Part shown: positions 42,076 through 45,908 of the stretch, one piece after another
Layout of the letters: each line of letters opens with the position of its first letter
Position numbering within the stretch: position 1 is the stretch's first letter
Assembly: GCA_000769715.1 (NCBI GenBank)
Contig: JROS01000010.1
Coordinates: 1-45,908 of the forward strand
DNA from: Desulfobulbus sp. Tol-SR
GTDB taxonomy: Bacteria; Desulfobacterota; Desulfobulbia; Desulfobulbales; Desulfocapsaceae
Reading direction: 5' to 3'
DNA length: 45,908 nt
Made by a program: the position numbers and the translations under genes
The notes under the pieces: generated by a model
What the model was told of the DNA's origin: nothing
What the model saw: only the letters and a program-made list of their open reading frames with translations
Database searches by the model: none

Positions 42076-43170
42076 ATGGCATTCATTCCTGTGGTCGGTA
42101 CCTCGATCAGAAGACAACTCGAAGAACGGGAGGAACAGATCCTCTCCCCCTACGCCACCCTGAACAAGCGGTCCAGAGGGAGGACCAGGCCGGAGGATGA
42201 CGATCTCCGCGACATCCGCCTGCCCTTCCAGCGCGACCGCGACCGCATCACCCACTCCAAGACCTTCCGCCGCCTCAAGCACAAGACCCAGGTCTTCCTG
42301 GCCCCGACCGGCGACCACTACCGGACGCGGTTGACGCATGTCCTCGAGGTCTCGCAGATTGCCCGCAGCATGGCCACCGCCCTGTGCCTCAACGAATGCC
42401 TGACCGAGGCCATCGCCCTCGGCCACGATCTCGGCCACACCCCCTTCGGCCATGCCGGCGAGGCCACCCTCAACGAACTCCACCCCGGCGGTTTCCGTCA
42501 CTACATCCACAGCCTGCGGGTGGTCGACACCCTGGAGAACAACGGCCAGGGCCTCAACCTGACCTTCGAGGTCCGCAACGGCATCGTCAAGCATTCGAAG
42601 GGCAACGGCGACATCCTGCCGAAAGATTCGGCCGAGATCCCGGCGACCCTCGAGGGCCAGCTGGTCCGGCTTTCCGATATCATCGCCTATGTCAACCACG
42701 ACATGGACGATGCCCTGCGCTCGGGGGTGCTGAAGGGCAAGGACCTGCCGCAGAAGATCAAGGACGTCGTCGGTGAGCGGCATTCGAAACGGATCGGGGC
42801 CATGGTCCGGGACCTGATTGTCGAGACCCTGCGGGCGGATGACGGCCGGCTCCACGTCAGCGAGGCGATGCTCGAGGCGATCACCGACCTCCGCGCCTTT
42901 CTGTACGACAATGTCTATCGCTATTACAAGGTCCATAACGAGTTCGAGAAGGCCCAGAAGATCATCCGCGAACTCTACGGCTATTTCTTCGAGTATGGCC
43001 TCTCGGGGCGGATCGGCGAGGGCTGGGAGCCGGGCGAGGAGGAGAGCGACTGGCCGAACGAGAAAATCGCCCACCGCCAGGTCTGCGACTATATCGCCGG
43101 CATGACCGACCGCTACGCCCTCAATCTCTACGAGCAGATCTTCCTGCCCAAACCATGGAGCGCCAGGTAG
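42076..43170 (+). CDS. dgt: Deoxyguanosinetriphosphate triphosphohydrolase (dGTPase-like)
   Basis: A 364-residue HD-domain dNTP triphosphohydrolase, which splits dGTP (or other dNTPs) to the nucleoside and triphosphate and so trims nucleotide pools. The metal and catalytic motifs are DHYRTRLTHVLEVSQIAR, AIALGHDLGHTPFGHAGE and LSDIIAYVNHDMDDAL. The N-terminal RDRITHSKTFRRLKHKTQVF matches the family. Length suits the short dGTPase-like type, not the 505-residue E. coli Dgt, so substrate breadth is uncertain. ATG 42076 with a modest AGAGAAG. Confidence 0.92.
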   Translation: MAFIPVVGTSIRRQLEEREEQILSPYATLNKRSRGRTRPEDDDLRDIRLPFQRDRDRITHSKTFRRLKHKTQVFLAPTGDHYRTRLTHVLEVSQIARSMATALCLNECLTEAIALGHDLGHTPFGHAGEATLNELHPGGFRHYIHSLRVVDTLENNGQGLNLTFEVRNGIVKHSKGNGDILPKDSAEIPATLEGQLVRLSDIIAYVNHDMDDALRSGVLKGKDLPQKIKDVVGERHSKRIGAMVRDLIVETLRADDGRLHVSEAMLEAITDLRAFLYDNVYRYYKVHNEFEKAQKIIRELYGYFFEYGLSGRIGEGWEPGEEESDWPNEKIAHRQVCDYIAGMTDRYALNLYEQIFLPKPWSAR

Positions 43171-43419
43171 GCGCCGGTTGCCGCCGCCGATCCGATCGTT
43201 GACCCATTGGCCCGAAATGGCCGCATTTTCCCTCTCTTTTACGCAAAAACTGTTGAATTAAAGATCCTTCCTCGGTAGTGTCTGGGCAGATTCGATGTTC
43301 CCGGATCCCCCCTGCATCTCCCCCACCGGCCTTTTCCATCGCCGGCGCCTGCCCGCCGATATTACGGCAGTGAATTCAGCGGGACGGGCCGACTTACTCC
43401 AACTTTCATCAAACTGGTC

Positions 43420-45908
<2,489 letters not shown>

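Noticed and set aside
43171..43419. T-box or other leader switch before valS
   Set aside because: No T-box consensus (AGGGTGGNACCGCG) or specifier arm is visible, and T-boxes are essentially a Gram-positive feature.

Overview
The window reads as a GC-rich (clearly above 60 % by eye), chromosomal, housekeeping-dominated segment of a Gram-negative bacterium. The best guess for the source is a Desulfobacterota member, most likely near the Desulfobulbales. This is inferred from the alpha-beta fused acetyl-CoA carboxyltransferase, a complete Na+-NQR operon ending in a short Cys-rich NqrM-like gene, a COG1313-type radical SAM protein and a DUF169 protein. There is no rRNA, phage, integron, insertion sequence or CRISPR array. 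Only one tRNA, tRNA-Lys(CTT), lies in the window, at the left edge.

Layout, left to right. (1) 2-3900, minus: tRNA-Lys, then accC and an accA-accD fusion (malonyl-CoA synthesis). (2) 4287-10522, plus: corC-like CBS protein, lnt, prfB with a programmed +1 frameshift, a two-[4Fe-4S] CCG-domain protein and an exported helical-barrel protein, closely packed and partly overlapping. (3) 10652-14357: a PAS-rich hybrid histidine kinase (plus) converging on alanine dehydrogenase (minus), with two strong hairpins between them. (4) 14689-20757, minus: nqrABCDEF plus a NqrM-like gene, transcribed from a good promoter at 20884-20912. (5) 21010-24129, plus: a large HerA/DUF87-like ATPase, a noncoding repeat cluster (five 22-bp tandem units abutting a palindromic element) and a carboxymuconolactone-decarboxylase-family protein. 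(6) 24156-27034, minus: LemA, two TPM-domain proteins and a nitroreductase. (7) 27255-28562, plus: a fused double CDP-alcohol phosphatidyltransferase.

(8) 28627-31973, minus: LigB/YgiD-like dioxygenase, two very small proteins, trmO and enolase. Enolase is divergent from (9) a universal stress protein (plus). (10) 32691-37460, minus: glpD, an unrecognised HxH-containing protein, thiol peroxidase, a cupin and an N-terminally truncated metallo-beta-lactamase-fold remnant. (11) 37685-40152, plus: YfbR-like nucleotidase, DUF169 protein and radical SAM protein, probably one operon. (12) 40261-43170, plus: a frameshifted and truncated DUF748/AsmA-like pseudogene, a small exported protein and dgt. 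(13) 43420 to the right edge: valS, incomplete.

Functionally the region combines lipid and envelope metabolism (AccC/AccAD, Lnt, CDP-alcohol transferases), Na+-coupled NADH oxidation (Nqr), central carbon and nitrogen steps (Eno, GlpD, Ald), translation (tRNA-Lys, RF2, TrmO, ValS), nucleotide-pool control (YfbR-like, Dgt) and stress proteins. I did not find a clear, self-contained undescribed system. The least ordinary signals are the alpha-first carboxyltransferase fusion with altered zinc-finger spacing, the double CDP-alcohol transferase, serine in place of threonine at the NqrC flavinylation site, the solitary HerA-like ATPase, and a tandem array that looks like an amplified end of a palindromic repeat.
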